From Pseudomonadota bacterium (lineage in GTDB: Bacteria; Pseudomonadota; Gammaproteobacteria; UBA1113): a DNA stretch of 64,000 bases. This document shows, in pieces, positions 26,642 to 36,361 of this stretch. The notes under the pieces are model-generated. The model was not told the DNA's origin and ran no database searches. It saw only the letters and a list, made by a program, of their open reading frames with translations. The DNA lies in assembly GCA_021781965.1 (NCBI GenBank), contig JAJXVU010000005.1:1-64000 (forward strand), read 5' to 3'. How positions within the stretch are numbered: the first letter of the stretch is position 1; each line of letters starts with the position of its first letter. Both the position numbers and the translations under genes were made by a program.

Positions 26642-27499
26642 CTATCCTACAGAATAGGTTAAACCCGCTGATATCATTTGTGCATGAATGGCTGGGGTAC
26701 TTAATAAATAGCTATAATAAATATCGGCCGTCATGCTTTGTGAAACGGTATACCCCGTTCCTAAACCAATTATAGGGCGTATCATATCATGGTGATCGCT
26801 GGCGCCATCGCTGACTAAACCTTGGTCCGTGGCAAGTAGATCCGTACTAATCAAGGCTTCTCCTTCTTTAAGCAACAAATTTAGATTTCGCGTTAAAGGC
26901 ACACTTTGTCTAGCAATCATTTCGTAGACATTGTTTTTAGGCATATGCATGTAATTATTGTATTGCATGTCTGTCATTTGATGAATATTGCCCATTGTAA
27001 AACGAGAGTACCGCCCTTCTAAAGCAGAATAATCGTTAAAATGATAGCCTACATAGATTCGCCCACCTGGGTCGCTGTTATTGGTTAAGTTGACGGGTAC
27101 ATTCATAACTTCCATATTGTCTCCCATCGCATGCAATTTTGGATTTTGCATGAATAGGTAATCGGTGGCATTTAAACGTGTACTATAATTTGCTTGTATC
27201 CCTAAATAAACTCCATTGTTTAATAGCATTATTTTAGACACGGAATTGGTAAATGCATTGGTATTAGCATTTAAGAGCATAGGCACATCTTTATTCCGTG
27301 TAGGATATGGCGATAACCTAGCTAGACCGGGTACAGAATAACCATATTGAGTGTAAAGTTCATAAGCCGTAGGCTTGATAGTACAACTATCTTCAAAGAT
27401 AGAACAATTTGTATAAGACAAGTCTATAGCAGCATGAACTGTCATTGCCATCAAACTAAAAAATATAAACGCTAACTTTTTAATAGTTTTCATAACCAT
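26642..27499 (-). CDS. Predicted outer-membrane beta-barrel protein
   Basis: A protein of 285 residues with a signal peptide (KTIKKLAFIFFSLMAMTVHA, cleavage after AHA-like VHA). The mature part alternates polar and hydrophobic residues in short strands, for example GGRIYVGYHFNDYSALEGRY, GLGTGYTVSQSMTADIYYSY and a final AQMISAGLTYSVG. The last residue is Gly, not Phe, so the usual barrel C-terminal signature is weak. It resembles the OmpA-like or porin-like barrels of Coxiella and Legionella in style only. It starts at ATG 27499 or 27493. It is a single gene between pyrD and bcp. Confidence 0.55.
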   Translation of the reverse strand: MVMKTIKKLAFIFFSLMAMTVHAAIDLSYTNCSIFEDSCTIKPTAYELYTQYGYSVPGLARLSPYPTRNKDVPMLLNANTNAFTNSVSKIMLLNNGVYLGIQANYSTRLNATDYLFMQNPKLHAMGDNMEVMNVPVNLTNNSDPGGRIYVGYHFNDYSALEGRYSRFTMGNIHQMTDMQYNNYMHMPKNNVYEMIARQSVPLTRNLNLLLKEGEALISTDLLATDQGLVSDGASDHHDMIRPIIGLGTGYTVSQSMTADIYYSYLLSTPAIHAQMISAGLTYSVG

Positions 27500-27560
27500 A
27501 TTGAGAATATATACCTAAGCTTATTCATAAGGGCAGTTCAAAAACCGCCCTACAAATTTA

Positions 27561-28028
27561 TTATTTTTCTTTTACTGTTGCTAATACTTCTGCTACATGT
27601 CCTTCTACCGTTACTTTGCGCCATTCCTTGACCAACTTACCTTTTTCATCATACAGAAAAGTACTGCGCTCTATACCACGTACGGGCTTACCGTACATCG
27701 TCTTATCTTTAATAACACCAAATGCATCGCACAAAGCTTCATCGCTATCAGACAATAAAGCAAAGGGGAATTCATATTGAGTTTGAAACTTTGCGTGCGA
27801 TTTAATTGAATCGCGCGACACGCCTAAGATAACCGTGTTTTCTTTTTCAAATTTTTTATATGCATCGCGAAAATCCTCGCCCTCACACGTACAACCTGGT
27901 GTATTGTCTTTAGGGTAAAAATAGATAATCACGTTTTTACCTTTTAACTCGGTAAAATCAAATTGCCCTACGGACTCAATAGCCGTTAATATGGGTTTTA
28001 ATGCGGTTAATGTTTTGTAATCACTCAT
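27561..28028 (-). CDS. bcp: Thioredoxin-dependent peroxiredoxin, Bcp/PrxQ type
   Basis: A protein of 155 residues from ATG at 28028, chosen for AAGGAG just upstream and for matching the family length. Motifs include FTELKGKNVIIYFYPKDNTP followed by GCTCEGEDFRD, holding the peroxidatic Cys and a second Cys two residues later, and LSDSDEALCDAFGV. It reduces peroxides using thioredoxin. A 25-bp repeat lies directly upstream, between it and cysS. Confidence 0.94.
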   Translation of the reverse strand: MSDYKTLTALKPILTAIESVGQFDFTELKGKNVIIYFYPKDNTPGCTCEGEDFRDAYKKFEKENTVILGVSRDSIKSHAKFQTQYEFPFALLSDSDEALCDAFGVIKDKTMYGKPVRGIERSTFLYDEKGKLVKEWRKVTVEGHVAEVLATVKEK

Positions 28029-28052
28029 GGTATGCTCCTTGTTATATTTTAT

Positions 28053-28077
28053 CCGCTCCCTAACGGTCGCGGCTCGG
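28053..28077 (+). repeat. 25-bp interspersed repeat between bcp and cysS
   Basis: A variant with TAACGG in place of TGACGG. It ends seven bases before the cysS stop codon, in the leader of bcp. Confidence 0.85.
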
Positions 28078-28083
28078 TGCTCA

Positions 28084-29475
28084 TCATTCATATCGCCACG
28101 TTGTGGTATCACCACTGTCTTCTATCATAACTCCTTTTTGTGCCAATTGCTGCCGGATTTCATCAGCCTTGGCCCAATTTTTTTCTGCACGCGCCGTGCG
28201 ACGCAATGCGATCAAGCGTTCTATTTCGTCTGCATCGATGGCAGAATGGGCATCTTGTTGAAAATAATGTTCAACCGGTTCAGTTAATAAACCCAGTACT
28301 GCGGCCAATTTTTTTAGCATCTGTGCCAATGCCGCCGCATTATCTAATCCTTCGGCCTTACTGCGGTTTAATTCACGGGCCAAATCAAATAACACCGACA
28401 AAGCCACTGGCGTATTAAAATCGTCGTCCATGGCTTCCATAAAACGCGTTTCATAAGTCTTAGCCAATTCATTTTTTATTATTTCTGTAGGCAACTCAAT
28501 ACCACGTAAAGCACCATACAAGCGATCTAAAGCGCTTTGTGCGCCCTCTAGTGCCTCCAGTGAATAATCCACGGGGCTGCGATAATGGCTGGCTAAGAGG
28601 AAATAGCGGACCACTTCATGCTTCCATTCACGCAATACATCGCGTATCGTAAAGAAGTTATTTAAGGATTTAGACATCTTTTCTTTGTTGATTTCAACAA
28701 AACCTACATGCATCCAATAATTGACAAAGGGTTTGTCACAAGCGCCTTCTGCTTGTGCTATTTCGTTTTCATGATGTGGGAATTTTAAATCGTTGCCGCC
28801 GCCATGAATATCGAAAGGTTGCCCTAACTCTAAACTGGACATGACCACGCATTCCGTATGCCAACCTGGACGACCATTGCCCCAGGGCGAAGGCCAGTAG
28901 GGCTCATTTTCCTTAGATAATTTCCACAATACAAAATCTAGGGGTGTTTTTTTAGCCTCTTCAATCGCTATACGTGCTCCAGATTCTAATGCTTCTAAAT
29001 CTTTATGCGCTAATTTGCCATAATCTTTAAATTGCATAACGTCAAAGTAAACATCGCCCGTACTGCCACCATACGCTAAACCCTTGCTTATGAGCGTTTC
29101 TATTAGGCTTATCATCTGAGGAATATAATCCGTGGCTTTAGGCTCAAGATCGGGCGCTAAAGTTCCTAACGCTTCCATATCTTCCGTTAAAGCGTTGATA
29201 AAACGTGTGGTTAAAGATTGCATGGATTCTTTATTTTCAAAGGCTCTTTTAATAATTTTGTCGTCTATATCGGTGATGTTACGCACATACTTGACTGTAT
29301 AGCCGCTATAACGCAAATAACGATTTATCATATCGAAAGCCACCATGGCTCTGGCATGGCCTATATGACAATAATCATAGACGGTAATACCGCACACGTA
29401 CATACTGACTTCGTTAGCTCGTATGGGTTTAAAGATTTCTTTTTGTTTGCTTTTACTATTATAAATACTTAGCAT
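28084..29475 (-). CDS. cysS: Cysteinyl-tRNA synthetase
   Basis: A class I synthetase of 463 residues. It has the HIGH box in YDYCHIGHARAMVAFD, zinc ligands MYVCGITVYD, GRPGWHTECVVMS and the His in HHENEIAQAE, and the KMSKS box NKEKMSKSLNNF near residue 267. It charges tRNA-Cys. It starts two bases after the gltX stop on the same strand, so gltX-cysS form an operon. Confidence 0.97.
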   Translation of the reverse strand: MLSIYNSKSKQKEIFKPIRANEVSMYVCGITVYDYCHIGHARAMVAFDMINRYLRYSGYTVKYVRNITDIDDKIIKRAFENKESMQSLTTRFINALTEDMEALGTLAPDLEPKATDYIPQMISLIETLISKGLAYGGSTGDVYFDVMQFKDYGKLAHKDLEALESGARIAIEEAKKTPLDFVLWKLSKENEPYWPSPWGNGRPGWHTECVVMSSLELGQPFDIHGGGNDLKFPHHENEIAQAEGACDKPFVNYWMHVGFVEINKEKMSKSLNNFFTIRDVLREWKHEVVRYFLLASHYRSPVDYSLEALEGAQSALDRLYGALRGIELPTEIIKNELAKTYETRFMEAMDDDFNTPVALSVLFDLARELNRSKAEGLDNAAALAQMLKKLAAVLGLLTEPVEHYFQQDAHSAIDADEIERLIALRRTARAEKNWAKADEIRQQLAQKGVMIEDSGDTTTWRYE

Positions 29476-29477
29476 AA

Positions 29478-30905
29478 TTAATTCTCTGCGTTAAATAAGG
29501 TAGCAGCAGCCGCAAAGCGGTGTAACACCTGCTCGCTGCCCATCAGCTGCAATATATCTTCTAATTGTGGCCCGTGTAAGGAGGCCGTTAACGCCACACG
29601 TAAGGGTTGAAACAAAGCGCGGCCCTTGGCGTTGCAAGTTTCTTTCAACTGCTGTTGCAGATAAGCGTAATCTACGTCTTTTTCTTTAACTGCTTCAATG
29701 GCCGTGGTGAAAAAGCTTTTACCCGCTTGCATGAGCACATCACGCAATTCGGGCTCCAATGGAAGTGTATCTGCATATAACCGCGTGGCCCAATCGTCAA
29801 ACTCATGGGGGAAAACAATATTGGGTTGTATAATTTTTAAAAACAGTTCTTGTTTGGCCGTTGGGATTAAATTAAATTGTGCGCTGTGCTCGCCAATCCA
29901 TAATCTGAATGCAGAGGGTGATAATTGCATCACTGCTTCTTTTTGCCAATGCAATAATTGTTGTTCATCAAAATGCGCTGCCGATCGGCTCAAATGGCTA
30001 AAATCAAAATTGCCTGCCAATTGCGCTAAACTCATAAACTGCTCATCACCGTAATAATGCCCCAAACGCGCTAAATAATTGTTGATAGCTAAGGGTAAAT
30101 ACCCTTCTTTACGCAAGGTTTGTATATTGCGACTGCCATTGCGTTTAGACAAAGGAGTATGGTCTGCACCCATGATCAAGGAAATATGACAATATTGCGG
30201 TACTCTTAAACCCAATGCTTGCAAAATCAATATTTGTCGCGGCGTGTTGGTTAAATGATCTTCTCCGCGGACGACGTGGGTTACTCCCATCATGGCATCG
30301 TCTATGGCGTTGCAATACATGAAAGGTGCGGTACCATCAGCTCGACGTATGATAAAGTCGCCAATATCATCGGTTAAAAAGCGTTGCGGTCCTTTGGCTA
30401 AATCGATAAATTCTACCGCTTCGCCATCGGGCATTCTAAAACGCAATGCGGGTTTTTCACCCGCAGCAATTCTCGTGTTGATTTCTTCAGCAGATAAGTG
30501 CCTACAAGTACCTGCATAACGCGGTGGTAGACCTTGAGAACGTTGCACTTTGCGCATTGCTTCTAAATCTTCGTCGCTGCAAAAGCAAGGATAAGCATGT
30601 AAACCTAAGCGTTGATAATCGTTATCGTAAATGGCTTGACGTTCTGATTGCCAATAAGGGCCGTTGTTACCGCCGACCTCAGGGCCTTCTTGCCACTCTA
30701 ATCCTAACCAATGCAGATCGGCCATCAATGCTTCGGTGTATTCGCTTTTAGAGCGCTCTTTGTCGGTGTCTTCAATGCGCAATAAAAATGTCCCCTGCAG
30801 TTTTTGTGCCAATAAGGCATTGAACAATGCCGTACGTACATTACCGAAGTGAATCAAACCAGTGGGACTGGGGCAAAAACGGAACTTTAGGGGCAATGTT
30901 TGCAT
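29478..30905 (-). CDS. gltX: Glutamyl-tRNA synthetase
   Basis: A class I synthetase of 475 residues. The HIGH-type box is FCPSPTGLIHFGNVRTALFN near the N-terminus and the KMSKS-type box is PLSKRNGSRN near residue 250. A cysteine pair with zinc-ligand spacing (YPCFCSDEDL ... GTCRHLS) is seen at about 105-140. It activates glutamate onto tRNA-Glu. The HFGN version of the HIGH box and LSKRNGS resemble the bacterial GltX subgroup that can occur alongside a second copy; whether it also acts on tRNA-Gln cannot be told. It is the promoter-proximal gene of the pair with cysS. Confidence 0.95.
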   Translation of the reverse strand: MQTLPLKFRFCPSPTGLIHFGNVRTALFNALLAQKLQGTFLLRIEDTDKERSKSEYTEALMADLHWLGLEWQEGPEVGGNNGPYWQSERQAIYDNDYQRLGLHAYPCFCSDEDLEAMRKVQRSQGLPPRYAGTCRHLSAEEINTRIAAGEKPALRFRMPDGEAVEFIDLAKGPQRFLTDDIGDFIIRRADGTAPFMYCNAIDDAMMGVTHVVRGEDHLTNTPRQILILQALGLRVPQYCHISLIMGADHTPLSKRNGSRNIQTLRKEGYLPLAINNYLARLGHYYGDEQFMSLAQLAGNFDFSHLSRSAAHFDEQQLLHWQKEAVMQLSPSAFRLWIGEHSAQFNLIPTAKQELFLKIIQPNIVFPHEFDDWATRLYADTLPLEPELRDVLMQAGKSFFTTAIEAVKEKDVDYAYLQQQLKETCNAKGRALFQPLRVALTASLHGPQLEDILQLMGSEQVLHRFAAAATLFNAEN

Positions 30906-30979
30906 AACCTACTCTTATTACTCTAGAATGTCTTATTATTTGGAGATATACCAAACGCGCTTGGAAATGCGAGAATGCA

Positions 30980-31038
30980 CGTAGGGGCAGACCCCCGTGC
31001 CTGCCCTAGATGGGCAACCACAGGGGGTTGCCCCTACG
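30980..31038. repeat. 59-bp GC-rich hairpin repeat, copy 2
   Basis: It starts CGTAGGGGCAG and ends CCCCTACG. Its reverse complement matches the copy at 6849-6907 over nearly the whole length. It lies between the divergent gltX and lpxH genes. Confidence 0.75.
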
Positions 31039-31100
31039 CACCAATTCGCTTCTTGAAGTGCATTGGATATATTATACTTGAGATCGCGGCGAATAAAAAC

Positions 31101-31811
31101 ATGTCTATACTTGTTATTTCCGACCTACACTTAAATCCAGCAGAGCCACAAGGCTTGACTGCTTTAACTGCATTGAGGCAAAAATGGGCCGCGAATTGCT
31201 CCGACCTATATATTTTAGGGGACTTTTTTGAAGCGTGGGTGGGTGATGACGACAATAATGCTTTTGTAGAAGCCACCGTCGCCGAGCTACAGGCCTGGCA
31301 TCAATTGGGTATAAAGCTTTATTTTATGCCGGGAAATCGCGATTTTCTATTGGGTAAAGACTTTGCCAAGCGCGTGGACTGGACTCTGCTTTCTGACCCC
31401 CATATCGTTGATTTTTATGGTATTTCGGTGTTGTTAAGCCACGGGGATTTATTGTGTACGAGCGACTTGGCTTATCAACGTTGGCGTCATTACGCCAATA
31501 GTCACTGGGTACAGCGCTTATTTTTAGCCCTGCCCTTGTGGTTACGACGTAAGATGGCACGAAAAGCCCGTCAGAAAAGTAGAAATTATGTACAAACTAT
31601 AGATTCTATGAAAATGGACATCGTCACCGAGGCTGCCCTCGCTTCAATGAAAGAAGCTCATAGCAATGTACTAATCCATGGACATACCCATAGGCCAGGT
31701 TATCATATTTACTATCAAGATCACCGCGCCTTTACCCGCATCACCCTCAGCGATTGGCATGATGGGGAACACGTATTGGTATGGGAGAAGGACAGCCATT
31801 TTAACCTCTAG
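31101..31811 (+). CDS. lpxH: UDP-2,3-diacylglucosamine pyrophosphatase
   Basis: A protein of 236 residues from ATG at 31101; the frame upstream runs through the hairpin repeat and is not part of the protein. It is a calcineurin-like metallophosphoesterase with ISDLHLNP, LGDFFEAWVGDD, MPGNRDFLLG, LSHGDLLCT and LIHGHTHRPG, the full set of metal ligands. It makes lipid X, the fourth step of lipid A synthesis, at the inner membrane. It converges with purF and overlaps it by 11 bases. Confidence 0.95.
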   Translation: MSILVISDLHLNPAEPQGLTALTALRQKWAANCSDLYILGDFFEAWVGDDDNNAFVEATVAELQAWHQLGIKLYFMPGNRDFLLGKDFAKRVDWTLLSDPHIVDFYGISVLLSHGDLLCTSDLAYQRWRHYANSHWVQRLFLALPLWLRRKMARKARQKSRNYVQTIDSMKMDIVTEAALASMKEAHSNVLIHGHTHRPGYHIYYQDHRAFTRITLSDWHDGEHVLVWEKDSHFNL

Positions 31812-33252
31812 CGCGCGCCAAAGCTTCTAAATACTCAGCATCGATATCGCCGGTAATATAATCGCCGCTAAATACGGAATCTTCAAAACGAGTGATAGCT
31901 GGATTACCTTCACGCGCTGCAGCAATTAAATCTTTGAGATCTTGGAAAATCAAACCGTCAGCACCGAGTAAAACCCTAATTTCCTCCACACTGCGATCAT
32001 GAGCAATCAGATCACTCGCTCGCGGCATATCGATACCATACACATTAGGTGCAACCACTTCAGGTGCTGCAGAAGCAAAATAAACTTTTCTGGCCCCTGC
32101 CGCACGTGCCAGCTCGATAATTTCCTTAGAGGTCGTGCCACGCACAATAGAATCATCGACTAAAAGTACATTCTTACCCTGAAATTCTAAATCGATGGCA
32201 TTTAATTTACGTTGCACCGACTTACGGCGTATTGCCTGACCGGGCATAATAAAAGTACGGCCTATGTAATGATTTTTAACCAAACCTTCGCGGTATTTCA
32301 AACCCAAACGCAAGGACATGGCATAAGCTGCGGTACGGCTGGTTTCAGGCACGGGCATGACTACATCAATATCGTGATGTGGCCATACGCGCAATAATTT
32401 TTCGGCCAGATATTCACCCAACTTCAGCCGAACCTTATACACCAATATCTTAGACATGATGGAATCGGGTCGTGATAAATAAACAAATTCAAATAAACAT
32501 GGCGATAATTGTGGGTGCTTGGCGCATTGTTGCCGCTGCATCTGTCCATCTACGCTAATAAAAACAGCTTCGCCTGGGGCCACATCGTCTAATAGTTGAA
32601 ACCCTAGGCTATCTAAAGCCACGGTTTCAGAGGCAAAAAGATAGTCTGGCGCGGCATCCTCGTTTTGTCTTACACCCAAGGATAAAGGCCTGATGCCATA
32701 AGGATCACGAAAGGCTAACAGCCCATACCCAGCAATCAGCACGATTACTGCATAGGCGCCTTTGCATCTAGGATGCAGTTGACGCACGGCCTGGAATAGT
32801 TTTTCGGGTGTTAACTCACCTACTGCCACACGTTGCAATTCTTCCGCAAAGACATTCAACAATACTTCTGAATCTGAGCGGGTATTTAAATGTCTGAAGC
32901 CTTTTTGCCACAATTCTTTTTGCAAGCTAGCGGCATTGGTTAAGTTGCCATTGTGTACTAAGCATAAGCCATAAGGAGAATTGACATACAACGGTTGCGC
33001 CTCGGCGGCAGAATCAGTGCCCGCAGTGGGATAACGCACATGCCCTAAACCATAATGACCGCGCAGACGCAGTATATCTTGAGCATGCACCACATCGCGC
33101 ACAAAACCCTTGCCTTTTTGTAGGTGTAATTGCCGGCCTTCACAAGTAACCATGCCCGCTGCATCCTGGCCTCTGTGCTGTAATAGCGTTAAGGCATCAT
33201 ACAATTCGGCGCTCACATTTTGTTTAGAAACTAAACCGACTATTCCACACAC
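31801..33252 (-). CDS. purF: Amidophosphoribosyltransferase
   Basis: A protein of 483 residues, a little shorter than E. coli PurF (505). Cys2 (MCGIVG) becomes the N-terminal nucleophile of the glutaminase domain, followed by LQHRGQDAAG, HVRYPTAG and HNGNLTNA. The phosphoribosyltransferase domain has the PRPP loop VLLVDDSIVRGTTSKEI and VMPVPETSRTAAYAMS. It catalyses the first step of purine synthesis. AGAAGAGAG precedes the ATG. It lies downstream of cvpA, the usual order. Confidence 0.96.
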   Translation of the reverse strand: MCGIVGLVSKQNVSAELYDALTLLQHRGQDAAGMVTCEGRQLHLQKGKGFVRDVVHAQDILRLRGHYGLGHVRYPTAGTDSAAEAQPLYVNSPYGLCLVHNGNLTNAASLQKELWQKGFRHLNTRSDSEVLLNVFAEELQRVAVGELTPEKLFQAVRQLHPRCKGAYAVIVLIAGYGLLAFRDPYGIRPLSLGVRQNEDAAPDYLFASETVALDSLGFQLLDDVAPGEAVFISVDGQMQRQQCAKHPQLSPCLFEFVYLSRPDSIMSKILVYKVRLKLGEYLAEKLLRVWPHHDIDVVMPVPETSRTAAYAMSLRLGLKYREGLVKNHYIGRTFIMPGQAIRRKSVQRKLNAIDLEFQGKNVLLVDDSIVRGTTSKEIIELARAAGARKVYFASAAPEVVAPNVYGIDMPRASDLIAHDRSVEEIRVLLGADGLIFQDLKDLIAAAREGNPAITRFEDSVFSGDYITGDIDAEYLEALARARG

Positions 33253-33283
33253 ATTCTACTCTCTTCTGTTGATTAATTTTTTT

Positions 33284-33308
33284 CCGCTCCCTGACGGTCG
33301 CGGTTCGG
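33284..33308 (+). repeat. 25-bp interspersed repeat between cvpA and purF
   Basis: A variant ending GCGGTTCGG instead of GCGGCTCGG, placed directly before the start of purF. Confidence 0.85.
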
Positions 33309-33318
33309 ATCATTCATT

Positions 33319-33867
33319 TTACGTTGTTTCTTTCAATTCCGATGCTGTATCGGCCGCATCTGTGTCACTACTGGCATTGGCAACAGAAGTATAATTACTG
33401 CGATATTGATCTAGCCAGGCAAAACTCTCTTGCAAATATTTAACCACGCCCGAATCCTGCCACCATGGTTTTTCTTTTAAGGAAGTATTAGAAATACCCC
33501 ACACCACCAAGGCTACGACTACAAAACCACGCAGAATACCGAATAGAAAGCCCACAAATTTGTCTAGATAAGTGGATTCGGATTTCTTCATAAAATGCAG
33601 AATAATCTTTTTAAGCACTGTACCTATCAATAAGGTTGCCAGGATAATGCTGATCACCGCTGCCCACAGCCTAGCGCTGGTATTGGGAATAATGTCTACA
33701 AAATAAAATTCCACTTTACCGGAATATTCAAAGGCTAGCCACAGCGCTATTAATACTATGAGTAAAGACAAGGATTCGTGTACAAAGCCCCGCATAAAAC
33801 CAATCAAACTAGACGCAATCACTATGGCAATTAAGATATAATCTAATGTCGTTAAGGTAATCGTCAT
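33319..33867 (-). CDS. cvpA: CvpA-family inner-membrane protein
   Basis: A protein of 182 residues with four hydrophobic segments and the family pattern LDYILIAIVIASSLIGFMRG, then FVHESLSLLIVLIALWLAF, and near 105 LDKFVGFLFGILRGFVVVAL. CvpA proteins were named for colicin V production and are tied to envelope stress and bile resistance in enteric bacteria; the biochemical role is not settled. GAGAGGAG precedes the ATG. It stands immediately before purF. Confidence 0.9.
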   Translation of the reverse strand: MTITLTTLDYILIAIVIASSLIGFMRGFVHESLSLLIVLIALWLAFEYSGKVEFYFVDIIPNTSARLWAAVISIILATLLIGTVLKKIILHFMKKSESTYLDKFVGFLFGILRGFVVVALVVWGISNTSLKEKPWWQDSGVVKYLQESFAWLDQYRSNYTSVANASSDTDAADTASELKETT

Positions 33868-33964
33868 GCTATTTCTCCTCTCTTCATATAACTATTTGCG
33901 TAACTACTTGTACCATGTAATAAGAAAAACCTATACTGGATAGATTAGCGTATATTTTCACTTT

Positions 33965-33989
33965 CCGCTCCCTTACGGTCGCGGCTCGG
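33965..33989 (+). repeat. 25-bp interspersed repeat between folC and cvpA
   Basis: A variant with TTACGG. It occupies the gap where the SPOR-domain gene dedD stands in E. coli. Confidence 0.85.
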
Positions 33990-34044
33990 TTTATCCTTTT
34001 ATAACCGGGACTAGGTCATTAGGGTGAGTAGTTACCTATTTGCT

Positions 34045-35286
34045 TCACCCGTTTGTCACCGCCGCCACCGTATGAAAAGAGCCAAAAACCAGGATAGTCT
34101 CGTTGGCAGCAGCATTAGCTCGCGCAGCGCGATACGCATTCTCTATTGTGGCATATTTTTGATACGCTGTAATCCCTAGCTCGTTAAAATCAGTCACGAT
34201 GGCCTCTAAAGGGGCGGCTTTTTTATCTTTTAAGGGCGCCAAATACCAGTGGGCATCACAATCTTGCCAGGGTAAAAGGCTAGCCAATCTGTCCTTAGTC
34301 GCCAACATGGAAAAGACGATATGCAAGCGCCCTTGCCAGCCCAAACGGCTAAGTCGTCTATGCAACTCTTTACTCGCTTGCGGATTATGCGCCACATCGA
34401 CTATACACCTAGGTTCAACGCTTACAGTTTGAAAACGCCCGGCTACACGGACTGTAGCTAAACCCTGACGTATCGCTTCTGGCGTAACGGGCAATCTAGG
34501 TTCCAGCAAGGTTACGGCTTGCAAGGCCAATGACGCATTGTGCAACAATACTGTGGGTTTAGGGAGATCATTGTAATGGTGATTGGTATTACGCCAATGC
34601 CAAGTTTTTTCTTCTTCCTGAAAATAAAAATCCGACCCTTGCAAATATAATTGAGCGCCTATGTCATTGGCACTTTCAACCACCGTACTTACTTTATCAC
34701 TATCACCATAAATGGCTGGCTTACCCGCCCGAAAAATCTCCGCTTTCTCAGCGCCAATTTCCTCGCGGCTATTGCCTAAATAATCGGTGTGGTCTATATC
34801 AACCGTAGTGATAATGGCCACATCGCTATCGATGATATTGACTGCATCTAAGCGACCTCCCAGACCCACTTCTAAAATAACCACATCCAATTTATTTTTT
34901 TGGAATAGATACAAGGCCGCCAAGGTAGCAAATTCAAAATAAGTTAAGGTAATAGTATCTCTAGCTGCTTCTATTGCGGTAAAGGCCTCACACAAAGCGG
35001 CATCGCTGACCACTAGTCCATCGATGACTATACGCTCATTGAATTGCACTAAATGCGGTGATGTGTACACCCCGCAACGATAGCCAGCAGCGCCGTAAAT
35101 AGCTGCCAATGTCGCTACCGTGCTGCCTTTGCCATTGGTGCCTCCCACCGTAATGATGGGACAATTGAATTTAAGCACAGAAAGTCGGGCTGCAACGTCT
35201 AAAACCCGCTCTAAAGACATGTCGATCTCGAGTGAGTGCTGTTGTTCTATCCAAGTGAGCCATTCCGCCAGCGTCTTATTCGCCAT
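34045..35286 (-). CDS. folC: Bifunctional folylpolyglutamate/dihydrofolate synthase
   Basis: A protein of 413 residues, the family norm. It shows the ATP-binding P-loop ITVGGTNGKGSTVATLAAIY, the VYTSPHLVQFNERI segment, LEVGLGGRLDAVNI and DVAHNPQAS. It adds glutamate to dihydropteroate and to reduced folates. It starts four bases after the accD stop. AccD-folC linkage is conserved in gammaproteobacteria. Confidence 0.95.
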   Translation of the reverse strand: MANKTLAEWLTWIEQQHSLEIDMSLERVLDVAARLSVLKFNCPIITVGGTNGKGSTVATLAAIYGAAGYRCGVYTSPHLVQFNERIVIDGLVVSDAALCEAFTAIEAARDTITLTYFEFATLAALYLFQKNKLDVVILEVGLGGRLDAVNIIDSDVAIITTVDIDHTDYLGNSREEIGAEKAEIFRAGKPAIYGDSDKVSTVVESANDIGAQLYLQGSDFYFQEEEKTWHWRNTNHHYNDLPKPTVLLHNASLALQAVTLLEPRLPVTPEAIRQGLATVRVAGRFQTVSVEPRCIVDVAHNPQASKELHRRLSRLGWQGRLHIVFSMLATKDRLASLLPWQDCDAHWYLAPLKDKKAAPLEAIVTDFNELGITAYQKYATIENAYRAARANAAANETILVFGSFHTVAAVTNG

Positions 35287-35290
35287 TTCT

Positions 35291-36145
35291 TTATTGCGCT
35301 ACTAACTTAGCCAGCAACCCGGCGATGCGATCGCGCAGTTCACGCCTATCGATGATTAAATCGATATGGCCGTGCTCTAATAGAAATTCACTGGTTTGAA
35401 AACCCTCGGGCAATACTTCACGCACCGTTTGCTCTATTACCCTAGGGCCCGCAAAGCCGATCAAAGCCTTAGGCTCAGCGATGATGATATCGCCCAACAT
35501 GCTTAAACTGGCCGACACCCCACCCATAGTGGGATTCGTCAATACAGAAATGTAGGGTAATTTTTCTTGATGAAAACGCTGCAATGCAGCACTGGTCTTT
35601 GCCATTTGCAACAAAGAGGTTAAGCCTTCTTGCATGCGGGCGCCACCGCTGGCGGAAAAACACACAAAGGGGCATTTTTGTTGTAAAGCGCGTTCAACAC
35701 CTCGCACAAATTTTTCACCCACCACAGCGCCCATAGAACCGCCTATGAAGGAATATTCAAATACCGCCACCACTATAGGATTTTCTTTAAGCCGCCCTTC
35801 CATCACCACCAAAGCATCTTTTTCGCCGGTATTTTTCTGCATATGCACTAAGCGATCTTTATAGCGCTTGGTGTCTTTAAACTTGAGTAGATCGCTGGCA
35901 TGTAATTCATTGGCCAATTCTTTGCCACTGTCTGCATCCAACAATTGGCTTAAGCGCATCCGAGCGTTGATGTAAAAGTGATGGCCACATTTTGGACAGA
36001 CTTCTATACTGCGCTCCAATTCCGGCTTATACAGCATACCCTTACATTGTGGGCAATTAACCCACAAACCTTCGGGTACATTGGCACCTTTGCCTTCAGT
36101 AGAAGTGCGGATCTTAGATGGTAATATTTTGGACAGCCAGCTCAT
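35291..36145 (-). CDS. accD: Acetyl-CoA carboxylase carboxyltransferase beta subunit
   Basis: A protein of 284 residues. A four-cysteine zinc ribbon ([14 protein letters not shown], then CPKCGHH) at about 34-56 is followed by the carboxyltransferase crotonase-like domain with [22 protein letters not shown] and [14 protein letters not shown]. It transfers the carboxyl group from biotin to acetyl-CoA, the first committed step of fatty acid synthesis. AAGGGT precedes the ATG. It heads accD-folC-cvpA-purF. Confidence 0.96.
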   Translation of the reverse strand: MSWLSKILPSKIRTSTEGKGANVPEGLWVNCPQCKGMLYKPELERSIEVCPKCGHHFYINARMRLSQLLDADSGKELANELHASDLLKFKDTKRYKDRLVHMQKNTGEKDALVVMEGRLKENPIVVAVFEYSFIGGSMGAVVGEKFVRGVERALQQKCPFVCFSASGGARMQEGLTSLLQMAKTSAALQRFHQEKLPYISVLTNPTMGGVSASLSMLGDIIIAEPKALIGFAGPRVIEQTVREVLPEGFQTSEFLLEHGHIDLIIDRRELRDRIAGLLAKLVAQ

Positions 36146-36361
36146 GTTGTTTACCCTTGTGTCATGTTATGCGAAATTCTAACATACTATAGGTGAGGCC
36201 ACTACTGGCTTTTAAGCAATATTTTGAAAATAATTTTTTGTAGTAAACACTATTCTATGCTATAATGCATTCTTGAAATCTAGCTAAACACTGCGCAATA
36301 TATAAACATACAGTTAATATTCAAGCTCTGTGTTAATATGCGACCATTATTATAGATAGAT

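Noticed and set aside
36160-36361. tmRNA gene next to smpB
   Set aside because: No ssrA-like termini or tag reading frame is visible around smpB in this window.
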